Of a stretch of DNA of 64,000 nucleotides, positions 39,428 through 47,189 are shown piece after piece. The translations under genes and the position numbers were made by a program. The notes under the pieces are model-generated. The model was not told the origin of the DNA and searched no databases. It was given only the letters and a program-made list of their open reading frames with translations. The number at the start of each line of letters is the position of its first letter. Position 1 is the first letter of the stretch. The DNA is from Actinomycetospora cinnamomea (GTDB taxonomy: Bacteria > Actinomycetota > Actinomycetes > Mycobacteriales > Pseudonocardiaceae), in contig NZ_QEKW01000017.1 in the NCBI RefSeq assembly GCF_003096675.1, positions 33,202-97,201 on the forward strand. Reading direction: 5' to 3'.

Positions 39428-40995
39428 GCGGCGAGCCGCTGCTGGTCACCGCCTTCCTCGATCGCGCGCGCGAGCACGCACCCGAGCGGGAGATCGTCGA
39501 CTACGTCGACGGCACCTGCGTGCGGCGCAGCACCTATCGCGAGTACGACGCCCGCGTGCGCCGCCTCGCGGGCGCCCTCGTGGCCCTGGGGGTGCGCCCC
39601 GGCGACCGGGTGGCCACCCTCGCGGGGAACCACCACCGCCACCTCGAGCTCTACCTCGCGATCCCGCTCGCGGGTGCGGTGCTGCACACGGTCAACCTGC
39701 GGCTCGCACCGGACGAGATCGCCTACGTCGTCGGGCACGCCGAGGACGCCGTCCTCCTCCTCGACGCCGCCCTCCGCCCGGCCGCGGCCCCGGCGCGGGC
39801 CGCCCGGCCGGACATGCCCGTCGTCGTCCTCGACGGGGAGCCCGAGGACGGGGAGCTGGCCTACGCCGACCTCGTCACCGGCGGCACCCCGCTCGACGGC
39901 CCGCCGCCGCGCGGGGAGGACGACCTCGCCGCGCTCTGCTACACCACGGGCACCACCGGCGCCCCGAAGGGCGTCGGCTACAGCCACAAGGCGCTCTACC
40001 TGCACACCATGGCCGCCGGCCTGGCCGACGGGCACGCGATCAGCCGGCGGGACCGCGTCGTCCACCTCGTCGCGATGTTCCACGCGAACGCCTGGGGCGT
40101 CCCGCTCGCCGCCCTGATGGTCGGCGCCGACCAGATCCTGCCCGGGCCGTCTCCCCGCATCGCCGACGTCGCGGCGATCATCGAGCGCGAGCGCGCCACC
40201 TACCTCGGGATGGTGCCCACGCTCGCGGTCGACCTCGTCGACCACGCGCGGCGCACCGGCGCCGACCTGCGCAGCCTCCGCGCGCTCGTGCTCGGCGGGT
40301 CGACGCCGAGCCGGGAGCTGATCCGGGCGATCGAGGAGGACCTCGGGGTGCCCGCGTTCCAGGGGTGGGGCATGACCGAGACGTCGCCGATGGCGACGTT
40401 CTCCCGCCCCGAACCCGACGCCGCCCCGGACGAGCGCCACGCCGAGATCCAGGCCCAGGGCCGTCTCCTGCCCGGGCTGCGCTGGCGGCTCGTCGACTCC
40501 GAGGGCGCCCCGGTCCCGCACGACGGCGTCTCCCGCGGCGAGCTGCTGCTGCGCGGGCCGTGGGTCGCGAGCGAGTACTTCCGCGGCGAGCGGCCCGAGG
40601 CGTTCCTCGACGGCTGGCTGCGCACCGGCGACGTCGCGAGGATCGACCCCGACGGGCGCCTGCGGGTGGTCGACCGGGTCAAGGACCTCATCAAGAGCGG
40701 TGGGGAGTGGATCAGCTCGCTGGCGCTCGAGGCGGCGCTGCTCGACGCGCCGGGGGTCGCGGACGTCGCGGTGATCGCCGTGCCCCACGAGCGGTGGCAG
40801 GAACGTCCCGTCGCCGTCGTGGTGCCCGCGGCGGAGGGCGTCGACGCCGCCGCCGTGCTCGGGGCCCTCGAGGGCCGGGTGCCGCGGTGGTGGTGTCCCG
40901 ATCGTGTCGTGGTCGTCGACGCGCTGCCCCGCACGAGCGTCGGGAAGGTCGACAAGCGTGCGCTGCGCGCACGTGAGCACAACGGAGTGTCGTAG
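39424..40995 (+). CDS. Acyl-CoA ligase (AMP-forming)
   Basis: A 523-residue class I adenylate-forming enzyme that activates a carboxylic acid with ATP to an acyl-AMP and then to acyl-CoA. Core motifs: YTTGTTGAPKGVGYSHKAL (A3 P-loop), GWGMTETSP (A5), DGWLRTGDVARID (A7), VDRVKDLIKSGGEWIS (A8) and the C-terminal Lys in RTSVGKVDKRALR (A10). It is similar to medium-chain and aromatic acyl-CoA synthetases. The GTG start overlaps the LLM stop. It would supply the CoA ester for the ACAD/kinase pair. The last codons lie inside a large inverted repeat. Confidence 0.94.
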   Translation: MSGEPLLVTAFLDRAREHAPEREIVDYVDGTCVRRSTYREYDARVRRLAGALVALGVRPGDRVATLAGNHHRHLELYLAIPLAGAVLHTVNLRLAPDEIAYVVGHAEDAVLLLDAALRPAAAPARAARPDMPVVVLDGEPEDGELAYADLVTGGTPLDGPPPRGEDDLAALCYTTGTTGAPKGVGYSHKALYLHTMAAGLADGHAISRRDRVVHLVAMFHANAWGVPLAALMVGADQILPGPSPRIADVAAIIERERATYLGMVPTLAVDLVDHARRTGADLRSLRALVLGGSTPSRELIRAIEEDLGVPAFQGWGMTETSPMATFSRPEPDAAPDERHAEIQAQGRLLPGLRWRLVDSEGAPVPHDGVSRGELLLRGPWVASEYFRGERPEAFLDGWLRTGDVARIDPDGRLRVVDRVKDLIKSGGEWISSLALEAALLDAPGVADVAVIAVPHERWQERPVAVVVPAAEGVDAAAVLGALEGRVPRWWCPDRVVVVDALPRTSVGKVDKRALRAREHNGVS

Positions 40996-41027
40996 CACGC
41001 CGAAGTGCTCAGGTGCGCGCAGCGCAC
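40958..41027 (+). repeat. 23-bp nested inverted repeat over the ligase stop codon
   Basis: Arms 40958-40980 and 41005-41027 are complementary at 22 of 23 positions, with a 24-nt loop that contains the TAG stop of the ligase gene (40993-40995). Each arm is itself palindromic (GTGCGC-N3-GCGCAC), so a cruciform or branched RNA fold is possible. It may terminate the LLM-ligase transcript. Confidence 0.85.
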
Positions 41028-41028
41028 C

Positions 41029-41093
41029 TTGGAGGAACCGACAACGCCGGCGACGTCGACGACTGCCGGGTGCCCGCCACCCCTTCCTAGGTT
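41029..41093 (+). promoter_or_regulatory. TTG-N10-CAA element (site C) and -10 of the hydrolase-SDR unit
   Basis: TTGGAGGAACCGACAA at 41029-41044 begins two bases after the inverted repeat. TAGGTT at 41088-41093 follows after 43 nt and is 45 nt before the GTG. The core GGAGG is CCTCC on the other strand. Confidence 0.55.
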
Positions 41094-41138
41094 CTGCGGG
41101 GTTCCAGCGAGCACACGACCAGCAGCCGGGAGGACGAC

Positions 41139-41948
41139 GTGGGGCACCTCGAGGTCGAGGACGGGCGGCACATCTACTTCGAGCACCACGCCGGCGGGCG
41201 CCGCGCGGTGGTCCTGGTGCACGGCTGGGGGGTCACGGCGCGTTCGTGGGACACGGTGGCGCCCGCGCTGCGCGCCGCCGGGCACGAGGTCGTCCTGCTC
41301 GACCTGCGCTGCTGCGGCCGCTCCGACAAGGACTTCGCCGACGTCTCGATCGCCGCCATGGGCGCCGACGTCGGACGGTTGTGCGAGCACCTCGGGCTGG
41401 AGAGCCCCGTGGTGGACGGGTGGTCGCTCGGGGGCGCGGTGGCCGTCGACGCCGTCGCACGGCTCGGCTCCGCCGCGGGCGGGCTGGTCCTCACCGGCGG
41501 CGCGACGCCGCGCTACACCTCCGCGCCGGACTGGCCGCACGGCGGCACCGTCGACGACGTCGAGGGGGTGCTCGCGGGTGCCGCCGCGGATCGGGCCACG
41601 ACGTTCAAGGGCGTCGCGCAGGCGGTGTGCGCGGTGCCCGTCAGCAGCGACGTCGTCGACTGGATGTGGGGGATGTTCCTCGAGATGGGCCCGCGCGGCG
41701 ACGACTCGCTCCGCGACCTCGCCGGGCTCGACCAGCGCAAGACGCTCGGCACGCTGGAGATGCCGGTCCTGCTGCTGCACGGGCGCCAGGACGGTTTCGT
41801 CGCGTTCTCCGGCGCCGAGGCCGCGGTGGACCTCTACCCGGACGCCCGGCTCGTCCCGTTCGACGCCAGCGGACACGCACCACACCTCGAGGAGCGTGAC
41901 GCCTACCTCTCCGAGCTCCTCGCGTTCCTGGACCAGACGGACCGGTGA
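41139..41948 (+). CDS. Alpha/beta hydrolase
   Basis: A 269-residue alpha/beta-hydrolase close to the 3-oxoadipate enol-lactonase/haloperoxidase group. HGWGVTARSWD is the oxyanion region, DGWSLGGAVA the nucleophile elbow (Ser near 89), GRQDGFV provides the acid and SGHAPHLE the catalytic His. A lactone or ester bond is the likely target. It overlaps the following SDR gene by GTGA. The GTG start has GGGAGGA upstream. In the island it could open the lactone produced by the LLM monooxygenases (inference). Confidence 0.92.
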   Translation: MGHLEVEDGRHIYFEHHAGGRRAVVLVHGWGVTARSWDTVAPALRAAGHEVVLLDLRCCGRSDKDFADVSIAAMGADVGRLCEHLGLESPVVDGWSLGGAVAVDAVARLGSAAGGLVLTGGATPRYTSAPDWPHGGTVDDVEGVLAGAAADRATTFKGVAQAVCAVPVSSDVVDWMWGMFLEMGPRGDDSLRDLAGLDQRKTLGTLEMPVLLLHGRQDGFVAFSGAEAAVDLYPDARLVPFDASGHAPHLEERDAYLSELLAFLDQTDR

Positions 41949-42667
41949 CCGTGCACCGGGGGTGGCTGGTCACCGGGGGGACCCGGGGCATCGGGCGAGC
42001 GGTCGTCGACCAGGTCGCGAAGGGGGGCGGGTCGGTCGCCGTCCTCGCACGCGCCCCGTCCACGGAGCCCTACGGCGCCGACGGGGTCCTCGAGCTCACC
42101 GCGGACGTCACCGACGGCGCCGCGGTCGCCGACGCGCTCGCCCGGGCCCGCGAGCACCTGGGTGGTGTCGACGTCGTCGTCAACTGCGCCGGGGTGCACC
42201 GGGGCGGGCGCATCGCCGACCTCGACCGACGCCGGTGGGACGAGGTGCTGACGACCAACCTCACCGGCGCCTACGAGGTGTGCCACGCCGCCGTGCCCCA
42301 CCTCGCCGAGGGCGCGGCGATCGTCAACGTGGGGGCGGTCGTCGGCTTCCGCGGCTTCCCCGGCGACAGCGCCTACGCCTCGGCGAAGGCGGGCCTCGCG
42401 GGCCTGACGCGGTCCCTGGCCGTGGAGCTCGCGCCGGCCGGCGTGCGGGTCAACCTGGTCGTCCCCGGGTTCGTCGACACCGCGATGACGGCCGGGCTCT
42501 CCGCCGGTGCGCGCCGGCGGATCGTGGCCGCCATCCCGGCCGGGCGCACCGGGACCGCCGAGGAGATCGCGGACGTCGTCGTGGCCGTGGCGGGCGCGAC
42601 CTACATGACCGGCGCGGTGGTCCCCGTCGACGGCGGGCTGCTGGCCACCTTCGGCGGGGCGGGGTGA
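41945..42667 (+). CDS. Short-chain dehydrogenase/reductase (FabG-like)
   Basis: A 240-residue classical SDR. TGGTRGIGRAV binds the cofactor; NCAGVH marks strand four; the catalytic part has GAVVGFRGFPGDSAYASAKAGLAGL with the Tyr/Lys pair, and the C-terminal YMTGAVVPVDGG is of FabG type. The first hydroxylated or opened intermediate could be its substrate, oxidised with NAD(P). The GTG overlaps the hydrolase stop. It is the last gene of the unit at site C. Confidence 0.93.
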   Translation: MTVHRGWLVTGGTRGIGRAVVDQVAKGGGSVAVLARAPSTEPYGADGVLELTADVTDGAAVADALARAREHLGGVDVVVNCAGVHRGGRIADLDRRRWDEVLTTNLTGAYEVCHAAVPHLAEGAAIVNVGAVVGFRGFPGDSAYASAKAGLAGLTRSLAVELAPAGVRVNLVVPGFVDTAMTAGLSAGARRRIVAAIPAGRTGTAEEIADVVVAVAGATYMTGAVVPVDGGLLATFGGAG

Positions 42668-42681
42668 GCGTGCGCGCGCGC

Positions 42682-42746
42682 TTGTGCGGACCTCCAAGCG
42701 TGACCGCTCCGGCACGTTCCGTCGTCCCGCTCGGAGTTCCTAACGT
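42682..42746 (+). promoter_or_regulatory. TTG-N10-CAA element (site D) and -10 of the NTF2-LLM unit
   Basis: TTGTGCGGACCTCCAA at 42682-42697 lies within the inverted repeat CGCTTG-N10-CAAGCG. TAACGT at 42741-42746 follows after 43 nt and is 30 nt before the ATG. It matches site A in 13 of 16 positions. Confidence 0.6.
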
Positions 42747-42776
42747 CCGCGGCGAGCCGACCCGAGGAGGCCCGTC

Positions 42777-43202
42777 ATGAGCACCGGCACCGCGACCCGC
42801 AGCAAGGAGGAGGCCAACAAGGCCCTCGTCACGGAGTTCATGGAGGTGTTCTCGCGGGGCGACGTCGAGGCGATCCTCGCGTTCCTCACCGACGACGCGA
42901 CCTGGTGGGTCGCGGGCGCCATCGACGGAATCTCGGGGGAGAAGGACAAGGCCGCGTTCGGCGAGATGCTCGCCGGCCTCTCCACGCTCTCGACGACGGG
43001 AGCGATCGCCCTGACCCCGCGGGCCCTGACCGCCGAGGACGACCGGGTCGCCGCGGAGACCGAGTCCTACGCCGAGCTGACCAACGGCCGCGTCTACAAC
43101 AACCTCTACCACTTCGTCTTCGAGCTCTCCGACGGGCGCATCCGCCGCGTCAAGGAGTACCTCGACACCGAGCACACCCGCGCGGTGTTCCTCGGCGCCT
43201 GA
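42777..43202 (+). CDS. NTF2-like (SnoaL-type) protein
   Basis: A 141-residue protein of the NTF2-like alpha+beta cone fold. The N-terminal helix FMEVFSRGDVEAILAFLTDDATWWVAG and strands ETESYAELTNGRVYNNLYHFVFELSDGRIRRVKEYLDTEH fit the SnoaL/ketosteroid-isomerase group. Enzymatic members isomerise, cyclise or hydrate small molecules. The Arg/Asp triad of limonene epoxide hydrolase is not conserved here (Glu/Ser in the positions). It precedes an LLM monooxygenase by 32 nt, so it may handle the product or substrate of that enzyme. The ATG has GAGGAGG six bases upstream. Confidence 0.88.
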   Translation: MSTGTATRSKEEANKALVTEFMEVFSRGDVEAILAFLTDDATWWVAGAIDGISGEKDKAAFGEMLAGLSTLSTTGAIALTPRALTAEDDRVAAETESYAELTNGRVYNNLYHFVFELSDGRIRRVKEYLDTEHTRAVFLGA

Positions 43203-43234
43203 ATCCCCGTCCCACCCTGACCAGGAGGTCATCC

Positions 43235-44320
43235 ATGGACGTCGGCGTCCTGCTCGTCTTCCAGAACTGGTTCTCCGACAAGACCGACGAGGAGGTCTTC
43301 CGCGAGGACGCGGAACTCGGGGTCCTCGCCGAGCAGTACGGGTTCGATTCCGTGTGGTCGGCCGAGCACCACTTCGACGACTACTCGATGTGCCCCGACA
43401 ACCTGCAGCTCATGAGCTACCTCGCCGGGCGCACCGAGCGCATCAAGCTCGGCACCGGCGCCGTGATCCTGCCGTGGAACGACCCGCTGCGCGTCGTCGA
43501 GAAGGTCGTCATGCTCGACCACCTCTCCGGCGGGCGGACGCTGTTCGGCATGGGTCGCGGGCTGGCCAAGATGGAGTACGAGGCCTTCCGCACCGACATG
43601 GGCGAGGCCCGTGGCCGCTTCGACGAGGCCGCGCCGATGATCATCAAGGGCCTCGCCGAGGGCGTCGTCGAGCACGACGGGCCGCACTACCACCAGCCGC
43701 GTGCCGCCATCCGGCCCGGCCCGAGCCGGTCGCTCGAGGGCCGACTGTTCGGGGTCGCGATGTCGCCCGACTCGATCCCGGCGATCGCGACGCTGCCCGT
43801 CCAGATGATGACGTTCATGCAGTACGACATCGGGACGCACGCCCAGGCGATCGACCGCTGGCGGGGGCTGCACCGCGAGCACCACGGCACCGAGCCGGGC
43901 CCGCCGCTGCTGCAGGACTTCACCTACTGCCACGAGGACCCCGACGAGGCCAAGGCGGTCGCGCACGAGTACATCTCGCGCTACTTCCTGTCGGTGATCA
44001 AGCACTACGACTTCGCGGGCTCGCACTGGCGCGAGACCCCGGGCTACGAGGCCTACCAGGTCGGCGCGGACATGATCCGTGAGGCCGGCATGGAGACCGC
44101 CGCCTCGGCGTACGTGGACGCGAACGTCTACGGGACGCCCGAGGAGATCGTCGGCCGGTACGAGGAGCGCCGCGACGCCGTGGGTGACTTCATGGCCAAC
44201 CTCGCGTTCTCCTACGCCGGGCTGCCCTACGACAAGGTGCACGCCAGCATGAAGCTCTTCGGGGAGAAGGTCGTGCCCGAGCTGCACAAGATGCGCACGA
44301 AGACCGCCGCCGCGGCCTGA
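43235..44320 (+). CDS. LLM-class flavin-dependent monooxygenase
   Basis: A 361-residue LLM-class TIM barrel with typical motifs AEQYGFDSVWSAEHHFDDYSMCPDNLQLMSYLAGRTERIKLGTGAVILPWNDPLRVVEKVVMLDHLSGGRTLFGMGRGLAKMEYEAF. The family includes monooxygenases for terpenes and cyclic ketones and F420 enzymes. It differs from the other LLM protein of the island at 38393, so two oxygenation steps or two substrates are likely. An AGGAGG ribosome site precedes the ATG. It shares the NTF2 promoter. No reductase is adjacent; reduced flavin must come from another locus. Confidence 0.93.
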   Translation: MDVGVLLVFQNWFSDKTDEEVFREDAELGVLAEQYGFDSVWSAEHHFDDYSMCPDNLQLMSYLAGRTERIKLGTGAVILPWNDPLRVVEKVVMLDHLSGGRTLFGMGRGLAKMEYEAFRTDMGEARGRFDEAAPMIIKGLAEGVVEHDGPHYHQPRAAIRPGPSRSLEGRLFGVAMSPDSIPAIATLPVQMMTFMQYDIGTHAQAIDRWRGLHREHHGTEPGPPLLQDFTYCHEDPDEAKAVAHEYISRYFLSVIKHYDFAGSHWRETPGYEAYQVGADMIREAGMETAASAYVDANVYGTPEEIVGRYEERRDAVGDFMANLAFSYAGLPYDKVHASMKLFGEKVVPELHKMRTKTAAAA

Positions 44321-44414
44321 GACCGGTCGCGAGATCACGGTGACCCCTCCCCCTCGACGCGGTCCGCAGGGCAGACTCGCCCCGCGGACGCGTCGACGGG
44401 GAGGCAGTTCCGGC

Positions 44415-46271
44415 ATGGTGACCTCGCTCGCCGTCGCGGGCTCGGCCGTGCCCGGCGGGACTCCGCGCGAACGCGAGGTCATCGCGGCCTTCTCCGAGAT
44501 CACCACCGAGGCGATCACCGCGTCCCGCCTCGAGGACCTCCTCGCACTCGTCGGCCAGAAGCTCTGCGGACTCCTGGGGGTGAGCCGGTGCTCGGTCTAC
44601 CTGCGCCAGGACGACGGCCGCTTCCGCGGGGGCGCGGGCTGGTGCGGCGACGCGGGCAACATCAGCGCCGCGGTCCAGGCGCAGGAGGCCGGGATCCCGG
44701 GCGACGCCTTCAGCCGCGAGGTGATCCACAGCGGGGCACCCGTGCTCATCAGCGACGTCCGCAACGACCCGCGGCCGCACCGCCGGACGATGGAGCACTG
44801 GGGCGTGCGCGCCATGCTCGGCGTGCCGCTGGTGTTCGACCGTGAGGTCATCGGGCTGGTCTTCGTCGACAACGTGGCGCGGGAGCACGTCTACACCGAC
44901 GACGACGTGTCCCTCGCCGAGCTGTTCGGGCGCCTCGCGGCCCTGTTCATCCGCCAGGCCCTGCAGGCGTCCCGTCTCGCCGCGCAGACCGAGGAGCTCG
45001 ACCGGCAGAAGCGCACGCTCGAGTTCCTCGCCGACGTCCACGCGACGTTGACCAGTGCGGTGCTCGAGGGCGCCGACATCCGGGCCGTCGTCGGCCTGCT
45101 CTCCGGTCTCGCGGGCGCACCGGTCGCGCTCCTCGACGAGGACTTCGCCGTCCTGACCTGGACCGCACCGAGGGCGCTGCGTGCGGCGCCCCCGGTGCTC
45201 GGCGACCGGGCGCGCGACCGCCCCGCGCTGCGCACGGCGCTCACGGAGCTCTCCACGGCGCGCCCGAGCACGGTGCTCGAGCCGTCGTCGGCGCTCGGCC
45301 TCGGCCGGCGCCACGTCGTCTGCCGCCTGATCGTCGAAGGGCGGCCGAGCGGCTACCTCGCGGTCGTCGAGGCCGGCCGGGCGCTCGGCGACCTCGACAC
45401 CAAGCTCGCGGAACGCGGCGCCACGGTCCTCGCCCTCCAGGTGCTCTCCGAGCGCCGCCAGATCGAGGCCGAGGGCCAGGCCCGCGACGACTTCCTCTCG
45501 GACCTGCTCAACAACCACCGCGAGGTGACCCAGCTGGCCCGTCGCGGCCTGCCGTTCGGGGTCGACCTCGGCGAGCCGCACGTCCTCGTCCGGTTGGCGG
45601 TCGAGAGCGGGGAGGGGCACCCGCACGCGTCGGTCGCGCGGCGCCACGTCGTCACCGACCTCGCGGCGCGCCTGGGCACCGACGAGCCGCCCGCGACGAC
45701 CCTCCCCGGCGCCGTGGTCGTCCTCGTGCGCCTCGGCGCAGCGGCCGGCGTCGGCGACCCCGACGGGGTCCGCGCGCACGTCGCGGCGGTCGCCGACGCC
45801 CTGGCGCCACGGGTGCGCGTCCGCGGCGGTGTGGTGTCGGCGGTGTGCCGTGAGCCCGAGGACTTCCCCCGCGCCCACCGCGAACTGCGCGAGATCGAGG
45901 AGCTGTCCCGGTCGTTCGGGTGGTCACGTCGTGTCGTCACGCTCGACGAGCTCGGCCTGTTCCGCGTCGTGGTGTCGAGCGGACGGGTCAAGGAGGCCGT
46001 GCGGTTCGCCGACGAGCTGCTCCGGCCGGTGCGGGACCACGAGGGCGCCGACGGCCCGTTGCTCACGACGTGGCGGGCGTTCCTCGCCGCCGAGGCCCGG
46101 GTGCAACGTGCCGCCGCCGATCTCGGCGTGCACGAGAACACCGTGCGCTACCGCCTCGGGCGCATCCGCGAGATCACGGGCCGGGACCCGGCGGCACTGG
46201 ACGCACTGCTCACCGCCCGGGTCGCGTTCCAGATCCTCGAGCTCGCCGGGTGGTTCGGCGACCCGCTCTGA
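44415..46271 (+). CDS. GAF-PucR transcriptional regulator
   Basis: A 618-residue regulator. An N-terminal GAF domain (about residues 15-190) spans LEDLLALVGQKLCGLLGVSRCSVYLRQDD to PLVFDREVIGLVFVDN. A helical linker follows, then a second sensor region. The C-terminal PucR-type helix-turn-helix ends with FLAAEARVQRAAADLGVHENTVRYRLGRIREITG, the typical VHxNTVRYRLxRI signature. GAF-PucR proteins usually activate nearby catabolic genes after binding a small molecule. It is located between the regulated units, making it the prime candidate to bind the TTG-N10-CAA elements. The ATG at 44415 has GGGGAGG; a GTG at 44340 is possible. Confidence 0.92.
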   Translation: MVTSLAVAGSAVPGGTPREREVIAAFSEITTEAITASRLEDLLALVGQKLCGLLGVSRCSVYLRQDDGRFRGGAGWCGDAGNISAAVQAQEAGIPGDAFSREVIHSGAPVLISDVRNDPRPHRRTMEHWGVRAMLGVPLVFDREVIGLVFVDNVAREHVYTDDDVSLAELFGRLAALFIRQALQASRLAAQTEELDRQKRTLEFLADVHATLTSAVLEGADIRAVVGLLSGLAGAPVALLDEDFAVLTWTAPRALRAAPPVLGDRARDRPALRTALTELSTARPSTVLEPSSALGLGRRHVVCRLIVEGRPSGYLAVVEAGRALGDLDTKLAERGATVLALQVLSERRQIEAEGQARDDFLSDLLNNHREVTQLARRGLPFGVDLGEPHVLVRLAVESGEGHPHASVARRHVVTDLAARLGTDEPPATTLPGAVVVLVRLGAAAGVGDPDGVRAHVAAVADALAPRVRVRGGVVSAVCREPEDFPRAHRELREIEELSRSFGWSRRVVTLDELGLFRVVVSSGRVKEAVRFADELLRPVRDHEGADGPLLTTWRAFLAAEARVQRAAADLGVHENTVRYRLGRIREITGRDPAALDALLTARVAFQILELAGWFGDPL

Positions 46272-46286
46272 CGCCCCGGTCCCGGC

Positions 46287-46350
46287 TTGTGCCCGTCGAC
46301 AACCGTCGGTCGGCGGGGCCCTGTCGCGGCCGCGGCCGGGCCGGTCGGAT
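46287..46350 (+). promoter_or_regulatory. TTG-N10-CAA element (site E) before the SDR gene
   Basis: TTGTGCCCGTCGACAA at 46287-46302 begins 15 nt after the regulator stop; TCGGAT at 46345-46350 is a weak -10 candidate after 42 nt. The core is less like CCTCC than in sites A to D, so this is the least certain member. Confidence 0.4.
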
Positions 46351-46387
46351 CGGGGTGTCCCCGTCGCCCGCACCTGCGGAGGTAGCC

Positions 46388-47179
46388 GTGACCTCGCCCG
46401 AGAGCCCCGTCCCCGACCCGCGCGACGCCACCCTCGCCGGCTCCGTCGCCCTCGTCACCGGCGCCGCCCAGGGCATCGGGCGCGCCACGGCCGTGCGTCT
46501 GGCCGCCGAGGGCGCCCACGTCGCCTGCGCCGACATCCGGGACACGGCCGACACGGTCAAGCAGATCGAGGCCGACGGGGGATCGGCGCGCGGGGTGTGG
46601 GTCGACGTCCGCCGCGCCGACGCGTGGAGCGAGGCCGTCGACGACGTCGTCGCGGCCTTCGGGCGCGTCGACCTCCTCGCCAACGTCGCCGGCGTGGTCA
46701 ACCTGCAGAGCGAGGACACGGTCACGGGCCTCACCGAGGAGGCGTGGGACGAGGTCATCGCCACCGACCTCAAGGGACCGTGGCTGGGCATGCGCGCCGT
46801 GATCCCCGGGATGATCGAGCAGGGCGGAGGGCGGATCGTCAACATCTCCTCGCTCGCCGCCCTCCGCGGCCTGCCCAACCTGGCGTCCTACTCGGCGGCC
46901 AAGGGCGGGGTCGCAGCGCTCACCCGGCAGGCCGCGTTCGAGTACGCCCGTCACCACGTGCTCATCAACGCGATCGCGCCCGGCACGATCGACACACCGA
47001 TCCTCGCCGACATCACCCCGGAGATGCGGCAGGCCAACGCGGACGCGCACCTCGTGCGCCGGCTCGGGCGCCCCGAGGAGATCGCATCGATGGTGGCCTA
47101 CTTCTTCCGCGAGGGCGCGTTCCTCACCGGCCTGACCTACCCGGTGGACGGCGGGTGGTCGGTCAAGGGCAACTTCTAG
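46388..47179 (+). CDS. Short-chain dehydrogenase/reductase
   Basis: A 263-residue classical SDR: TGAAQGIGRATA nucleotide loop, CADIRD after strand two, ANVAGVVN at strand four, catalytic SSLAALRGLPNLASYSAAKGG, and the C-terminal FLTGLTYPVDGGWSVKGNF. The acidic residue after strand two (D in ADIRD) suggests NAD(H) preference. GGAGGTAGCC precedes the GTG. It follows the regulator gene under the candidate element at 46287 and converges with a hydrolase gene. An alcohol dehydrogenase step of the island is its likely role. Confidence 0.93.
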   Translation: MTSPESPVPDPRDATLAGSVALVTGAAQGIGRATAVRLAAEGAHVACADIRDTADTVKQIEADGGSARGVWVDVRRADAWSEAVDDVVAAFGRVDLLANVAGVVNLQSEDTVTGLTEEAWDEVIATDLKGPWLGMRAVIPGMIEQGGGRIVNISSLAALRGLPNLASYSAAKGGVAALTRQAAFEYARHHVLINAIAPGTIDTPILADITPEMRQANADAHLVRRLGRPEEIASMVAYFFREGAFLTGLTYPVDGGWSVKGNF

Positions 47180-47189
47180 CGGCGCCGGC

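Noticed and set aside
42777..43202. Limonene-1,2-epoxide hydrolase
   Set aside because: The NTF2 fold fits, but the Arg/Asp pair of the catalytic triad is not conserved, so only a general NTF2-like call is justified.
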